Of a stretch of 64,000 bases of DNA, positions 35,798 to 47,770 are shown piece by piece. Source of the stretch: Chrysoporthe austroafricana (Eukaryota; Ascomycota; Sordariomycetes; Diaporthales; Cryphonectriaceae); NCBI GenBank assembly GCA_001051155.2, contig JYIP02000002.1, forward strand, positions 2,053,583 through 2,117,582, read 5' to 3'. How positions within the stretch are numbered: position 1 is the stretch's first letter; every line of letters begins with the position of its first letter. The position numbers and the translations under genes were made by a program. Below the pieces are notes generated by a model. The model had not been told where the DNA came from and did no database searches. It saw nothing but the letters and a program-made list of their open reading frames with translations.

Positions 35798-36631
35798 ATG
35801 GCAGGCACAACGATGCTGTCTGGTGCCGTGCTGCGGCGACAGCTCCAGTTCCTCGCCCGCCACCACCAGCGCCAGCAGCGGCGATGGCAGTCCAACAAAC
35901 CCGAAACTCCCATCCCGGGGCCCAACAACGTGCCTGCGACAGAGGTGCCCTTCTGGCTGCGGCTGGGCCCTCTGACCCGCGCGACGCAGGCGTACGGTCG
36001 CGCGCAGCGGAAGAGGCCCTGGGTCGTCCAGCTGTGCACGTCGCTGACCATCTTCTGCCTCGGCGACGTCTCTGCACAGCACATGAGCGGGAGGGACTAT
36101 GACCCGGAGAGGACAGCCAGGTCGATGTTCATCGGCGGCCTGATCTCGATACCCAACTTCGAATGGTAGGGCTGAGTCTCCGCGGGACGGTCGTCCCACT
36201 CTCTGTGGCTGCTACTAACCAGGGCCGCCCGCAGGTTTATGTTCCTCTCGCGCAACTTCAACTACTCGTCGTGGCTCCTGTCCCTGGCCACCAAGATCAC
36301 GATCAACCAGTGCTTCTTCACGCCGCTTTTCAACACATACTTCTTCGGAATGCAGTCGTTTCTGGCCGGTGACAACCTCGTCGAGGTGTGGGAGCGCATA
36401 AAACGGACGGTCCCGACAAGCATGGTGAACTCGCTGAAGGTGTGGCCCGCCGTCAGCGCCATCAACTTCACCTTCATCCCTATCGAGTACCGATCGATTT
36501 TCGCCGGAACGATCGCCGTCGGCTGGCAGACGTACCTTTCGTGGTTGAATAGGCTCGTAGAGGAGGTAGAGGCTAGAGAGAGGCCGGCTGGCAGGATACC
36601 GCCTTCGTCGGTCAAGATGATCACCACGTAG
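35798..36631 (+). CDS. Mpv17/PMP22-family mitochondrial membrane protein
   Basis: Exons 35798-36165 and 36235-36631 give 254 residues. The intron splits the Trp codon of EWFMFLSRN and has a CTAAC branch site and a GCAG acceptor. The first 35 residues are Arg/Gln-rich with few acids, as in a mitochondrial presequence. The Mpv17/PMP22 domain follows: GDVSAQ, a first membrane segment, and the C-terminal signature LKVWPAVSAINFTFIPIEYR. Yeast Sym1 and mammalian MPV17 are inner-membrane channel-like proteins needed for mitochondrial DNA and metabolite balance; this protein may be the Sym1 orthologue or a longer paralogue. The mitochondrial dihydroorotate dehydrogenase gene follows on the same strand 337 bases later. 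TATA-like TATTTATAA lies about 165 bases upstream. Confidence 0.85.
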
Positions 36632-36968
36632 ACGATTCTGGGGCTCACACGTAGACGCTAGGGATACACGGACGGATACAGGAATGGGATAGACGGCGTT
36701 TGGGATATCCAGGTAGAATTACACATAGCGAAGACAGCATTTTAAGAGATCGCCGGAGGCTCGCACTGTATCTCGACGCCGATGCGCTGCACCGGGCACA
36801 GTGTGCACAGCTCACTGTGAACGGTACACAGACACATGCCCGGGGCTCGTACCTCGACCTCCAAGCTTTCGAGACGGCTTCTCTCGAGTCACGTCATCTT
36901 CAACGTCCTCCTCCCAAAGCCCACCGAGCCATTGAGTGTTGGACGCAGTCCGGTGCCCCTCCTTCGCC
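36632..36968. promoter_or_regulatory. spacer/promoter between two same-strand genes
   Basis: 337 bases that must hold the 3' end of the Mpv17-family gene and the promoter of the dihydroorotate dehydrogenase gene. No TATA box is clear. Confidence 0.4.
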
Positions 36969-38546
36969 ATGGCTCGTCCCATAACGCGAGGTCTATCCAC
37001 TCATTTCGCGGCTCTCCGCCTCTCCAGACCAACGGTTCAGCCTCGACTGTCGCCCAGCTTCACGCGACGGACCACCTCGACGACAGCCTCAACAGGCAGC
37101 TCTGCCGCTCCCTCGACGACCTCTACAGCAGCTGTACCTCCTCCTCCGCCGCCGCCCCGCCCCCGCCGCTCCATCCGCTTCGGCACCGTTGCCCTCACTA
37201 CCTCCCTCGCTGCAACCCTCACCCTCCTCTACCTCTACACAACCGACACTCGCGCCTCTGTCCACCAATGGCTGGTTCCTCCTCTCCTTCGCACCCTCTA
37301 CCCCGACGCTGAGGAGGCCCACCACGCCGGCACCCGGGCCCTCAAGCTCCTCCGCGAGCTGGGACTCAACCCACGCGAGCGGCCCACCCGCACCCCGGGC
37401 ATCGTCGCCCAGCCGTCGGACCTCGCGGTCACCGTGTTCGACACCGCCCTGGCGAACCCGATCGGCATCTCGGCCGGCCTGGACAAGGACGCCGACATCC
37501 CCGACGCGCTGTTCGACCTGGGTGCCGGCGTCGTCGAGGTCGGCGGGTGCACGCCGCGCCCGCAGAGCGGCAACCCGAAGCCGCGCATGTGGCGCGTCCC
37601 GACTGTCGAGGGCATGGTCAACCGGTGCGGGCTGAACAGCCGCGGGGCGGACGCGATGGCCGCGCGGCTGCAGGCGCGGGTCAGGAAGTTCGCCAAGTCC
37701 GTGGGCCTCACCGAGCGGGAGGTCCTCGACGGCGAAGGCGTGGACGTGCCCCCCGGGAGCCTGCTGCCGGGGCGCCTGCTGTGCGTGCAGGTCGCGAAGC
37801 AGAAGGACACGGACGAGAAGGACGTCGACGCCGTGGCCCGGGACTACGTCTACTGCGTGAACCGCCTCGCGCCGTACGCGGACGTGCTGGTGGTCAACGT
37901 GAGCTCGCCGAACACGCCCGGCCTGCGCGACCTGCAGGCCGCGGAGCCGCTGGGGCGGATCCTGGCCGCGGTCGTGGACGAGGCGCAGCGGACGCGCCGG
38001 AGGACGAAGCCCAAGGTCATGGTCAAGGTCTCGCCTGACGAGGACGAGGCGGCGCAGATGGAGGGGATCGTCCAGGCTGTGTACATGAGCGGCGTCGACG
38101 GCGTGATCGTGGGGAACACCACCAAGCGGAGGGCGGGGCTTGTGCCGGAGGGTGTGAGGCTGATGCAGCGCGAGAGGGAAGCGCTGGTGGAGACGGGCGG
38201 GTTCTCCGGCCCCGCGATGTTTGAGAGGACGCTGGATCTGGTGGGGAGGTATCGGAAGATGTTGGATGGGTACTCCATGCAGGACTCGGGGCCTACTCCT
38301 ACTGCAGCCGTGCCGGCTGTGGACGGGACGGTGACTGGGCACATCGAGAACGGAAGGGGCAAGGAGGCGCTGCAGAAGGTCATTTTCGCGACGGGCGGTA
38401 TCAAGAACGGTGAGCAGGTGCTCAAGGTCCTCAACGCCGGTGCAAGCGTGGCTATGGTATATACGGGCATGGTTTACGGCGGGGCGGGCACTGTTACAAG
38501 GATAAAAGGCGAGATGAGGAAGCAGTTGGAAGCCGGTAGTGCATAG
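36969..38546 (+). CDS. dihydroorotate dehydrogenase (quinone), mitochondrial
   Basis: Single exon, 525 residues from the ATG at 36969 (MARPITRGL). Residues 1-60 are a Ser/Thr/Arg-rich mitochondrial targeting region, followed by a transmembrane segment at about 75-95 (FGTVALTTSLAATLTLLYLY). The catalytic barrel starts near residue 155 with NPIGISAGLDKDADIPDAL, an FMN-binding element. GNPKPRM and NRCGLNSRGAD follow. The active-site loop NVSSPNTPGLR puts the class 2 catalytic base at about Ser313. GVIVGNTTKR and TGGIKNGEQVL near the end complete the FMN phosphate site. It oxidises dihydroorotate to orotate on the outer face of the inner mitochondrial membrane, passing electrons to ubiquinone, in pyrimidine synthesis. 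An insertion of about 50 residues near 240-285 and one near 440-465 lengthen it relative to animal enzymes. Confidence 0.95.
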   Translation: MARPITRGLSTHFAALRLSRPTVQPRLSPSFTRRTTSTTASTGSSAAPSTTSTAAVPPPPPPPRPRRSIRFGTVALTTSLAATLTLLYLYTTDTRASVHQWLVPPLLRTLYPDAEEAHHAGTRALKLLRELGLNPRERPTRTPGIVAQPSDLAVTVFDTALANPIGISAGLDKDADIPDALFDLGAGVVEVGGCTPRPQSGNPKPRMWRVPTVEGMVNRCGLNSRGADAMAARLQARVRKFAKSVGLTEREVLDGEGVDVPPGSLLPGRLLCVQVAKQKDTDEKDVDAVARDYVYCVNRLAPYADVLVVNVSSPNTPGLRDLQAAEPLGRILAAVVDEAQRTRRRTKPKVMVKVSPDEDEAAQMEGIVQAVYMSGVDGVIVGNTTKRRAGLVPEGVRLMQREREALVETGGFSGPAMFERTLDLVGRYRKMLDGYSMQDSGPTPTAAVPAVDGTVTGHIENGRGKEALQKVIFATGGIKNGEQVLKVLNAGASVAMVYTGMVYGGAGTVTRIKGEMRKQLEAGSA

Positions 38547-39406
38547 AGGAGGAGTAGTTCGTCGGTGGGAGCAAAGGACGGTAATAGACAAAAGCTGGTT
38601 TTGGTGCATCCTCACTTCCGTTTCATTAATACTCAAACACCTATCTATTCTAAACTACTTCCTAGTAATGGCTGATTGTGCCCTAGTCTTCAATGGGCTG
38701 CGTACCACGTAGCATTCGTGGCCGAGTAGTCACAGGCCAGAAGGACTGAACGGGGTCGCCATGAGTCTAGCACCTCACGTTGTAGCGTGGGGGTCAGAAC
38801 GACAAATTCCGCCGGCCATGAGCAGTAACATGTTACGAGAGCCCGTTGTGTCTCTCGAGCAAGTTGCAAGCTGGTACCAGACTGGTCGCGAGGTTCTTGA
38901 GCCGACGACATCCAGGACGATGGCGCAGATTTAATGACGGGATAAGATACTTTGTGTAATCAAACCGACCCTTACATTTCGGTGTCCTGACATATTTTAC
39001 TACTTAGAACTGAAGCCAACGCCGCCTTCGCCCTTGTCTTCGAGACAATGGTCAACACGTTCACGCGGTATCTACTAAGTCAAGCAGACGTACAACACTC
39101 CGCTATAGATTCTTGTTGAAAAGGTTATACAAGCATGGGGAAACTAGGCAACCAGAAGAGGAGATGGTGAGCTGTCAGACAGATCATAGCAAATTGATTC
39201 GGGCGTATTCGAAATGGGGGTAGGGGGGCTGCAGAATCCCTCCCCTTTAATATTGTCTGCGGGACTTGGGTGACATATTTACACAATATAAGTCATAAAA
39301 CAGTGTAACGAAAGAAAACAGGGCCCAGACTGGAAAGACAGGCTGAGTCCAGCTCAACGGTGCGTGACACGCTCGGCGCAACTGCCTCACTTCCTCTCAG
39401 GCTTCC
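38547..39406. other. intergenic region between convergent genes
   Basis: 860 bases between the 3' ends of the dihydroorotate dehydrogenase gene and the sulfate permease gene. Nothing coding is seen; a G-rich spot lies at about 39217-39229. Confidence 0.65.
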
Positions 39407-41556
39407 TTACACGTTCTCCATGTACGTCGCAGTGGCTTTCTCGGCTTTGGCTGTATCCTCCATCTCTAGATCCACGGAGTCAATGATCGAATCCCTCCTT
39501 CGAGGCGCAGTCACGGCTTCAGCGACTGAGTTATAAAGCATCGTGGTCTCAAATCCTTCATCATCCGTCCTGGCGTAGCCCTCAACAGCATCCACGATCG
39601 GCCAACCGGCCCGGGTAAACCTTGACCTGACGTTCGGACTCATGTCCACGAAGCGGAACTCAACGCCCTTGCCGCCGTACCGACGGACCTCGTGGACGAG
39701 AGTGTTCAGGTGCGACACAGCAGTAGTGTCGATGTGATTCACCCTACCAAAGTCAAGCACTACCAAGCCGATAGGTGGTAAAACACTGGGGTCAGAGACA
39801 GCAGCGGCCTTTCGAAGGCGGGCGAGGCGCTTCTCCGCACTGACGGACCAGTTGCGCTCCGTCTTCATGCCACGGGCGTCTTCATATACGGGCTTATAGT
39901 GAGTCTGGACCGAATCCAGGACGCGCTGCGTAAGGCGATAAGAGTTGGGGAAGAAGAACGATTCGTTGAAGCGGAAGACATGGACATCCTGCAGAATGCT
40001 GTGCGCAATGTGGCTCGGCGGCAGACCTCGTGCGGCATCGAGGGACGAGGCGAGCTCCGACCGCGCCGGCGCAGGGGACGCAGTGAGAGAGGTGAAGGTC
40101 TGGCGAAGGATGTTGTAGGCGATGTTGAAGGCGATGGGGATGAAGATTCCAAACTCCGTGGAATAGAACAAACTCAGCCAGAAAGCCAGCATTGATGAGA
40201 TGAAGTCAGCCAACGAGGTCTTCCAGAAGCGGTAGAAGGTCGACGGCGGATAGATGAGCGGCCAGACGGCGCAGATGATGATGGCCGCCAGCGTCGTCTT
40301 CGGGACCCAGTACAGCGCACCGGAAAGCCTGTATATGCACACGAGGATGACGGCGGTCGTGATAAAGCCTGAGAGCGGCGACTTGACCTTGCATGAGGAG
40401 TTGACTGACGTTCGGGACATGGCGCCGCCAACACCCATCGCGCGGAAAAAGCTATTGAAAAAGTTGCACACGCCAAAGTAGCAGAGCTCCTGGCTTTGGT
40501 CCGGGGCATAGTTGTTCTTGATGCCAAAGGCTCGCGCGATGGCTGTGTGCTCGATGGTGGCGCCGATGAAAACGGTAATGGAGCCCGAGGCCACCTGACT
40601 TATCAGGTCGCGCGAGGGAATAACAGGAGCGTCTTGTCCGTCTGATGAGAGCTTAACCACGGTCCAGAGGTAGTCATCAGAATCGCGATTGTGGTTCACC
40701 GCGTAGCTGATGCCCGTGTATAGAACCAGAGCCAAGAACGCTCTTGTGATGGACAGCATCCAAATGACCTTATACTTGTCTCCCCATCGCTTGCCACCCT
40801 CCTCGAGGAGCTTGAGGAATAGTATGCAGGTGAATCCCATGGCGCAGGTGAGGCCACTTGCCTGGGGAAGAAATTGAAATGTCTCACGGATCTGAGTATA
40901 AGCTTTCGCGGAAGATGAAACGTCTGTGCCGAAGAAAGAACCCATCTGATTTAGAATAATAGTGATAGCCACGGCGGAGATGAAGCCGGTGGTAATGGGA
41001 ATGGAAACAAATTCTAGAAGAAACCCGAGCTTCAAGAACCCCAGGATCATGCCATATACACCCATCATTAGGGCAACAGCAGATGCAATCTGCTGAGGAG
41101 TGTAGATTGTATCCGTGCCAACTGAGACGATAATTTTTGCGGTGAGAATGCCGATAAGCGAGGTTGGACCGGTGGATAGATCTAGTAGGAATATTAGAGA
41201 CCTGGTCTCAGATTTAGACAAAGTGCAGACACACCTTTGGTCGTCCCCATAAAGGCGTACAGAGCACTTGGGAACCAGCTGGACATGAGTCCATACTCGA
41301 CCGGGATAGTCGCGAGCGTCGCGTATGATATGCCTTGCGGGATGAGCATAAGGCCCAAAGTCAGGCCTGCGATGAGGTCGTTCGGGATCCATCGCAGGTT
41401 GTATCGAGGGAGCCATCCCACAATAGGCACCTTATCCAGAAAGTACTGTACGGAGGCGGAAGGAAACGCGCGAGCGCCTTGAACAGCCAGCCGGCCGACC
41501 CTATTCCAGGTCACGTCCGTCCGCAAATCATTTTTGACGCTATCAACGACCTTCAT
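39407..41556 (-). CDS. SulP sulfate permease with STAS domain
   Basis: Exons 41235-41556 and 39407-41181 (minus strand) give 698 residues. The intron is 53 bases and splits the Asp codon of MGTTKDLSTGP. The N-terminus (VPIVGWLPRYNLRWIPNDLIAGLTLGLMLIPQGISYA) is the signature of SulP anion transporters. About a dozen hydrophobic segments follow, with a conserved block GSFFGTDVSSSAK...RETF and the PKTTLAAIIICAVWPL helix. Residues about 530-670 form a cytoplasmic STAS domain (PIGLVVLDFGRVNHIDTTAVSHL). The family imports sulfate with protons for cysteine and methionine synthesis; in Neurospora the homologue cys-14 is induced by sulfur starvation. The ATG at 41556 is preferred to one 19 codons upstream, since family proteins begin with this short basic leader. 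Confidence 0.93.
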
Positions 41557-44500
41557 GGTGACCAAAGACGTCTGAGATGAAAGGCAAAAGCCCGTCGAGC
41601 TGGGTATGGGCAAGTGTGTGTCAATGTAGTCTTGATTATGATGTGAAATGTGAAGTCCTCTTCTCGTGCAATAATTTCATGTGCGAGGCGGACCATAGCA
41701 GTCTATATAGACCACGGAGCATTCTCAGACGGCAGGGGGGAACACCTCTTTCAAGCTGCGATACTACAGACGCAGACTACGCTTCATCACAACTTTTGCT
41801 CTATCAACACCGGCATATTGCCGATCGTCTTGAGGCCCTTCGATCGACCGGGAGATAGACGGGGGGCAATGTGCTTGATGCTTGCGCCTTGCAGGGCATA
41901 GCTTAGTCCATGATCATATAGGTGCGCCTTGACGCTCGCCATCGCCAATAGAACAGCTGGATGTTTGCAACCACCTTCGGTGTTCTGTACCTGATAGCCA
42001 ACATGGGTCGAGGGTCGAGGATTCCTCATCGACAAGAGTGGTAGGCAAATTGGATATCGACGCTCACCCCGGCTCTCGCGAGCGACTTTGAGCGAAGGTG
42101 CGTCTAAGACCTGGACCTAATGGACCACCAATGGCGACGGGCCTTCGGCGGAAGGGTGTGGCGCTCCAGGAGACCATGAGGCGAGTGAGACGAGACCAGC
42201 AGGCATGACTAGCGTGCAGGAGCGCTACTGGGAAGAATGCGGGGTGCCGCTGATGTTTGGCGATGGGACACTATGGTCCGGGGACAAGACTAGTAGACGA
42301 AGCATAGATTGTCGTCTAGAACCTCTCGAGGGGTGGTCGACAAGGACCAACGGCGGAGAACGTTTCCCATACGGGTCAACCGGTGGCTTGCGGGGGATGC
42401 CCCCCCTGTTGCTGGATTTAGAACAAACTTGACATGGTCCAAGGCAGATCTCATCTTCTTTCAGGTTACACTGGAATACCTACACAGAACGACTGACTTG
42501 ATGTGCCTTGCGCCCCTCAGAATAAATTATTCTTGAGGCTGCTGTTGACGGATAGGCATGCTCTGTATCAACCGTATTAAACACGCTGCAACAACGGGAC
42601 GTGGTTGCGAGACTGTGCCGCAAAATGTAGGAACATACGAGCATGAACAACGTGACTTTTGGCATTGGGAATATTTGTCCTTATTGTCATTACTCCAGGG
42701 TTTCAACATCGTTGACGAAGATGGCGCCTTCTCCTGGATCCCGCAGTCAAGGGCCACGTTGGAATCTGCAAGACTGAGGTCTATATTTAGGGACCAACCG
42801 TTTTCGGGAATATCACCAGCGGCTCTGCAGGTTGACGATCCCTGAGAGTCACATGCGTGATCCATCGATGTTGGTCACAAGTTAGGTGTACCACAAGCGT
42901 CAATGTGAGGAATCCAGGCTGAATTCAGCCTGGACCTAGCCCCGTCAGTGGTGCGCTGAGCACCGAACCCTGCAGTCAGATAAGCCCGATGAAGTAGGCG
43001 GTCCGCCCTATGCAACATAACATATGTGGCATCGCCATCACCTTTGGGAGTGAAAGTCGAGCATGGTCACCCCCGCCTGGCCGGTCAATTGGAACACTAT
43101 TCTGATGAGCAAATCGGGTCCCGGTGTGATCTAGAATTTGAGTGGCTTGCTGAGATGCACAACGCCAAACACATACCCAGCTGCAATTCATCCATCAAAT
43201 GATAGGTACCTGGATTATGACTTGGCGACAGGAGTCGATCGGACCGACGGTTGAAAGAAAGTCTGCCAGCTTTAGGACTGGAAATATGAGGCCAAACAAC
43301 AAGTGTGGCACTCGGTGTCATTCTCGGAAGACTTAAAAGCATCTCATGACATCCGCCAAGTATTGGTGCCAGGCCACAACCAGTGCTCTTGTCTCGTGAG
43401 CGCTCCAGGCGCCCATTTAACACTTCGGGTATGATTTCTAGACCCCGAGCCCATCATCAGAGATGACCTTCTCACTCCCGACTCGACACTACTGCCGTTG
43501 TCGTCTAAGATTTGTCATAGCGACCTCTCGAGGCTTGGGTAGGCTGATATCGCCAAATAGTTGGCCTCGCTCATCAAGAGAAGACGTCAAGAGGTCTTGT
43601 CGCACAAACCTGCCAAGCCTCGCCAAGCCAATGCAAGCCTTGCTTGGCACAGGAGGTTTCCTGCATGGGCTCGAAGAATGCAACGAGTCTCACTGTTAGG
43701 GATCCCCGGAGCGTCACGATCGGACGAATTTCTCATTGATTGCATAGTTATGTTGAAGCTTCTGAGGCCTCCACAGGTCGGCGTTAGGGATTGATGAGGA
43801 TTTTAGCACAACGCATCATGTTGGTCACAATGCGCAGTTTCATTTACCTTGCTACAACGATCCAGCTTGCTCGTGCCGTCCAATAAACGAACGTACTGTC
43901 CTCAAAGCTGTCTAGAGTAGCAATAACTCGGACTCATATATGCGTCGGTGGCTTTGTTCTAGTTACAAGCTATGATAATTTGATTCGTAAAGCAAGAGAG
44001 CAAAGCAACCTATCGACGGGTTTGAATGACGTAGTGCGGACTTCTGTTCCATATAACTGATGCCTATGGGTACCTAGACAGGAGAACGAGGCGTGATCTG
44101 AGCCTTCAAGAGCTGTCCCCACAAGTAGATCGAAGCGACCTGGCTGACTATCGATGTCCAGACAATCTTAGAGATTGAGAAGCGATGATCAGGTAGTGGG
44201 TGCCCTGCCCTTCCGCCACACAGCCAAACCCTCCATGTATTCCAAGTCCGTCGTCTTATGACTGGCGAAATTATAGACATCCTTCACTTTCAATGACTGC
44301 AAAGGCTGCGGCCACTAATGAATTTATCTTGAAAAGAGGATGGTCCCTAGGGTCTCGGCCCACAATCGCGAGGCGTATGACGACACCCCAGTGATGGTGA
44401 TGCAGGAGCACTGCTTGAGGAATTGCCCCCGAGCATCTAACAATTTTACAAAAGCCTTTCGCCTATTCTCTTAGAGATATGAATGTCTGAATTCGCGATT

Positions 44501-47500
44501 GGCGAATTTGAAGAAGTTTGGACAGTTCGGTAGGTCTGACGGAGTATTAATCTGAGTGGATCCAGACTGCATATCGAGGGCGAGGCTGCCAACCCGAAAT
44601 TGTGGAGGTCGCGTTGTACGACACAAAGCCTACATGTGGACATGCACACGGAATCTTACCAGAAATAACTTATTCGCCTAGCATGTATGAGACAACAACA
44701 CCATACGATCTTTCTTCTCTAGGGAATGCAGTGTACCATGAGCGGGCTGAGACCCCGCTTGACATGCTATTAGATGAATACTCCCCCTCATGTTCTGCTT
44801 TAGCTCAAAAGGGACGCCCACTTAACTCAGGCTTTTAGGGCATATATAACCAAATTCTACCGTGTTCTGTTAATTTTACAAATCATCTAGTACTGAACAC
44901 AAGTTCAATCTCTACATACTGCGATGAATACTATTTGAGCTCCAGATCCTCGACATCTGCTCTGGCACGACGTACATGACTCCCTTTATCAGCCAAAATG
45001 CACAAACCAATTTTATATTTCAACCCACGAGATGGGGTATCTCCAAGGAAAGGATGAGAGATCGACTATTCCTCGTCGGTACTGAGGAAGTCATTAGTGG
45101 AAGTTTCTCGGGGCTTATGTCTGCTGACAAGCCGCCATCCAGCCAGGCCAGGAAGTCTTTCCCGTCAAGCTTTGCCACCCATGTCCGCTCAGAGGAACAC
45201 TACGTGCGGAGAGGACACACCTTGCATAACTTTTCAAAAATAGAACGATATGAGGGGTTGTTATTATCCATACCTCGGTACTTAGGTAGTATATTGGAGC
45301 ATCCTCGATCCCATGACAGTTTTCAAGGGTCAGTCTTCAGTTCAAAAATGTATTCATCTAATTATCGTAACTCATTACCTGTGGGCCGTATATTCTGCTT
45401 GGGCCAATCGCAATCCTTTGGCCTGATCCCAGGAATCACACTTAAAATCATGCCTTTCAAGCGGAACCACCTGGAGTCGTAAAAGACATCGTATATTGTT
45501 TCCCCGGACGCATATTGCCGCTGGAACTGTGGAGGGAGTCCAATGGGAAAGGTCCCCGCAACGTTCCATTCATGTGAGCACTCGCATGCAGGAATCCCTG
45601 CCTCTTCACCACCTCACCTCGAAACAATCAACACTAGTGTACAGATTCTCATTTGCAGATAAATAAAGAGATCTTCGGCACCCTTGTATATCTGCAGCAA
45701 TGCTTTGCGCTAAGCCATCTGATAAGCACGAGAATGTCACCATGGGGCTATCGGGTCTTCCCTGACTGCCTGTGGAGACATTCTCATCGTCGACTGTCTC
45801 AAGACGTCTGTGGTTGCAGCATTTGCTTTCTCCTGCCGCCTTGGCTATTCAAGTACGAGAGCACGTACCACACTCACAGTTGATAGGCTTTCACGAGACT
45901 TGCGCAGTTGCAAAGGTGTATCACAGTCGTATTGGACTGCAAGTCTAACAGGGACGCGACCATAACAATTGGATCATGCATGTAAATTAAGAACTTCGGT
46001 AGGATTTCTTTCTTGGTCAGCTGCCTCGTGTGTTGCTGTGGCTTATCGACCCCCAGTTTGCCGACGATCCTAGAAATTTCAGTGATAGCAATATCGGCGA
46101 ACTGCCTTCACAGTATCATCGCAGGGATGGGCCCATCTGGCTCGTGAAAGAAGGCCTCGAGTGTTCAAGTGCGGACACATACCAGGATTTCGAAGTGTAT
46201 TTTACTGGAGAAACAATACCTAAGCTGAGATGGATGGATGCCGTAACGAACGCGAGTACTCTTGCCAGAATATCGCTGTCACCTCCGTTCTGGGTCCAGA
46301 TGCTGCCTATATTCACACTGTGTCCTGCTCAATGATCATGTAATCTTTCTTACCATATTTTCAGGTGACCCGGATGCTATAGTAAGTCTCATTGTGTGCA
46401 AAACCAAGCAATTCTTTGATCTTTAACCATTATTAGTGTAGCTTCACAATTGTTGATGAACTACGCTGCTATATGTCTAGGTATCGGAGGCACAATCTCC
46501 CAATTTTACTTAACGTTTTGTCTCAGGAGCTATGAGTTCCATCTAAAAATTTCACTTTGACTCGTCCCCAGAAACGCCTCTCCATAGCAGCAACCCCCAA
46601 TTAATTATCTCCGCTGAAAAACAAGAGAGCCTGTCATAGATATAATCAGACTATTAGAGCGCTATGAGATGATCTGTGGGCGTGCTTACTCCCTGAGTAA
46701 AGCCAGCGAGGCAATGGCCAGGCTCGAGAAGACCGTCAGAATCAGTGACCAAGACTCCAACAAAAATCGCCCCTTATCGTGTGCCACGTATTGATGGATC
46801 TCTCCAGTTGAATGCCTTCTGTTACTTCGGTAGGTTCATCTTGTGACACGGACAGCATAATCCTCTTATTGGTCGGTATGCTTCCTGTTCCATCAAGGCG
46901 CAGCGTGAATAACATAATTATACTCGATGAGTTGAAGCCCGTCCTCAAGAGCCAATTCAATTACATTTTCTAGCTGCGATTTGTGAACGATATAAATGCA
47001 CACATCCAATTAGTTGATCAGAAAATGTTCCAGGGCATGTTGCTGCAACAGAGGCAAGCAAACTCGCCCGGAGATCACATGCCAGTATTGGCTTCATATG
47101 CGTGGTGTTACTTGGGGTGGACCACGGATCATTGAGATTCAGAACGATTTGCTGATCCGGACCCACGGGCTGGAAGGTGTCTTGCGCGTTATATGGTTTG
47201 AGATGAGTTGTTCTTTCCTAAGATAAAGTTGTCAGGGTGACTATAATTCAAAGCCGAGACCTTCGGTCACATTTTGACGTCGAGGAAACATTTGATACTT
47301 GCAGTTAGAAATTTCCGGTCCTTCTAGTCTAACGTTGTATGGTTCAGAGCGACTGACACATACTTTGAAGGTGAACTACGCAAAATCCCAATTTCGTAAC
47401 TTTAGGTTGCCGTCACTTCAGTTGTGCTTCGAAGCAGGAAGTGCAATCGATTGAGTCAAGATGGAAGACATGCAATTTATAAATACGCCCCGATGCAGTC

Positions 47501-47770
47501 ATGACAATAGCCCAGGAGAGAGATGGAAAGACAGGGAGCAGAAAACGAAAGCAAACAACGCAGAATCCTAGTGAGACCTCCACGATCTCCCGATGTGATG
47601 CATACTTTTATTTATTGTCCCAGACGTCACACTGGCCTTGTCGTCGATTTGTTTCCCCCATCACCATTATATATGCTCACACCACTGCATGGCCTCCAGC
47701 GCCTCAGGCGTAGACCTGCCTCCACCCGACACCAAGTATTGAAGAGATATCATCGGTACAGGGCCAACAA
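41557..47770. other. 6.2 kb gene-poor region
   Basis: The largest gap in the window. Short ORFs are scattered on both strands, the longest with an ATG being 168 codons at 44976-45482, without motif or composition typical of a gene. GC is lower than in flanking exons. I see no terminal repeats, transposase motif or RNA gene. It may contain decayed DNA, but that needs computation. Confidence 0.5.

Noticed and set aside
37089..38636. A 515-codon minus-strand ORF opposite dihydroorotate dehydrogenase
   Set aside because: It is a mirror frame caused by high GC at third positions; the plus-strand product has all family motifs and the mirror has none.
44976..45482. 168-codon plus-strand ORF
   Set aside because: Has an ATG but no domain, no signal peptide and a random-looking composition in a gene-poor gap.
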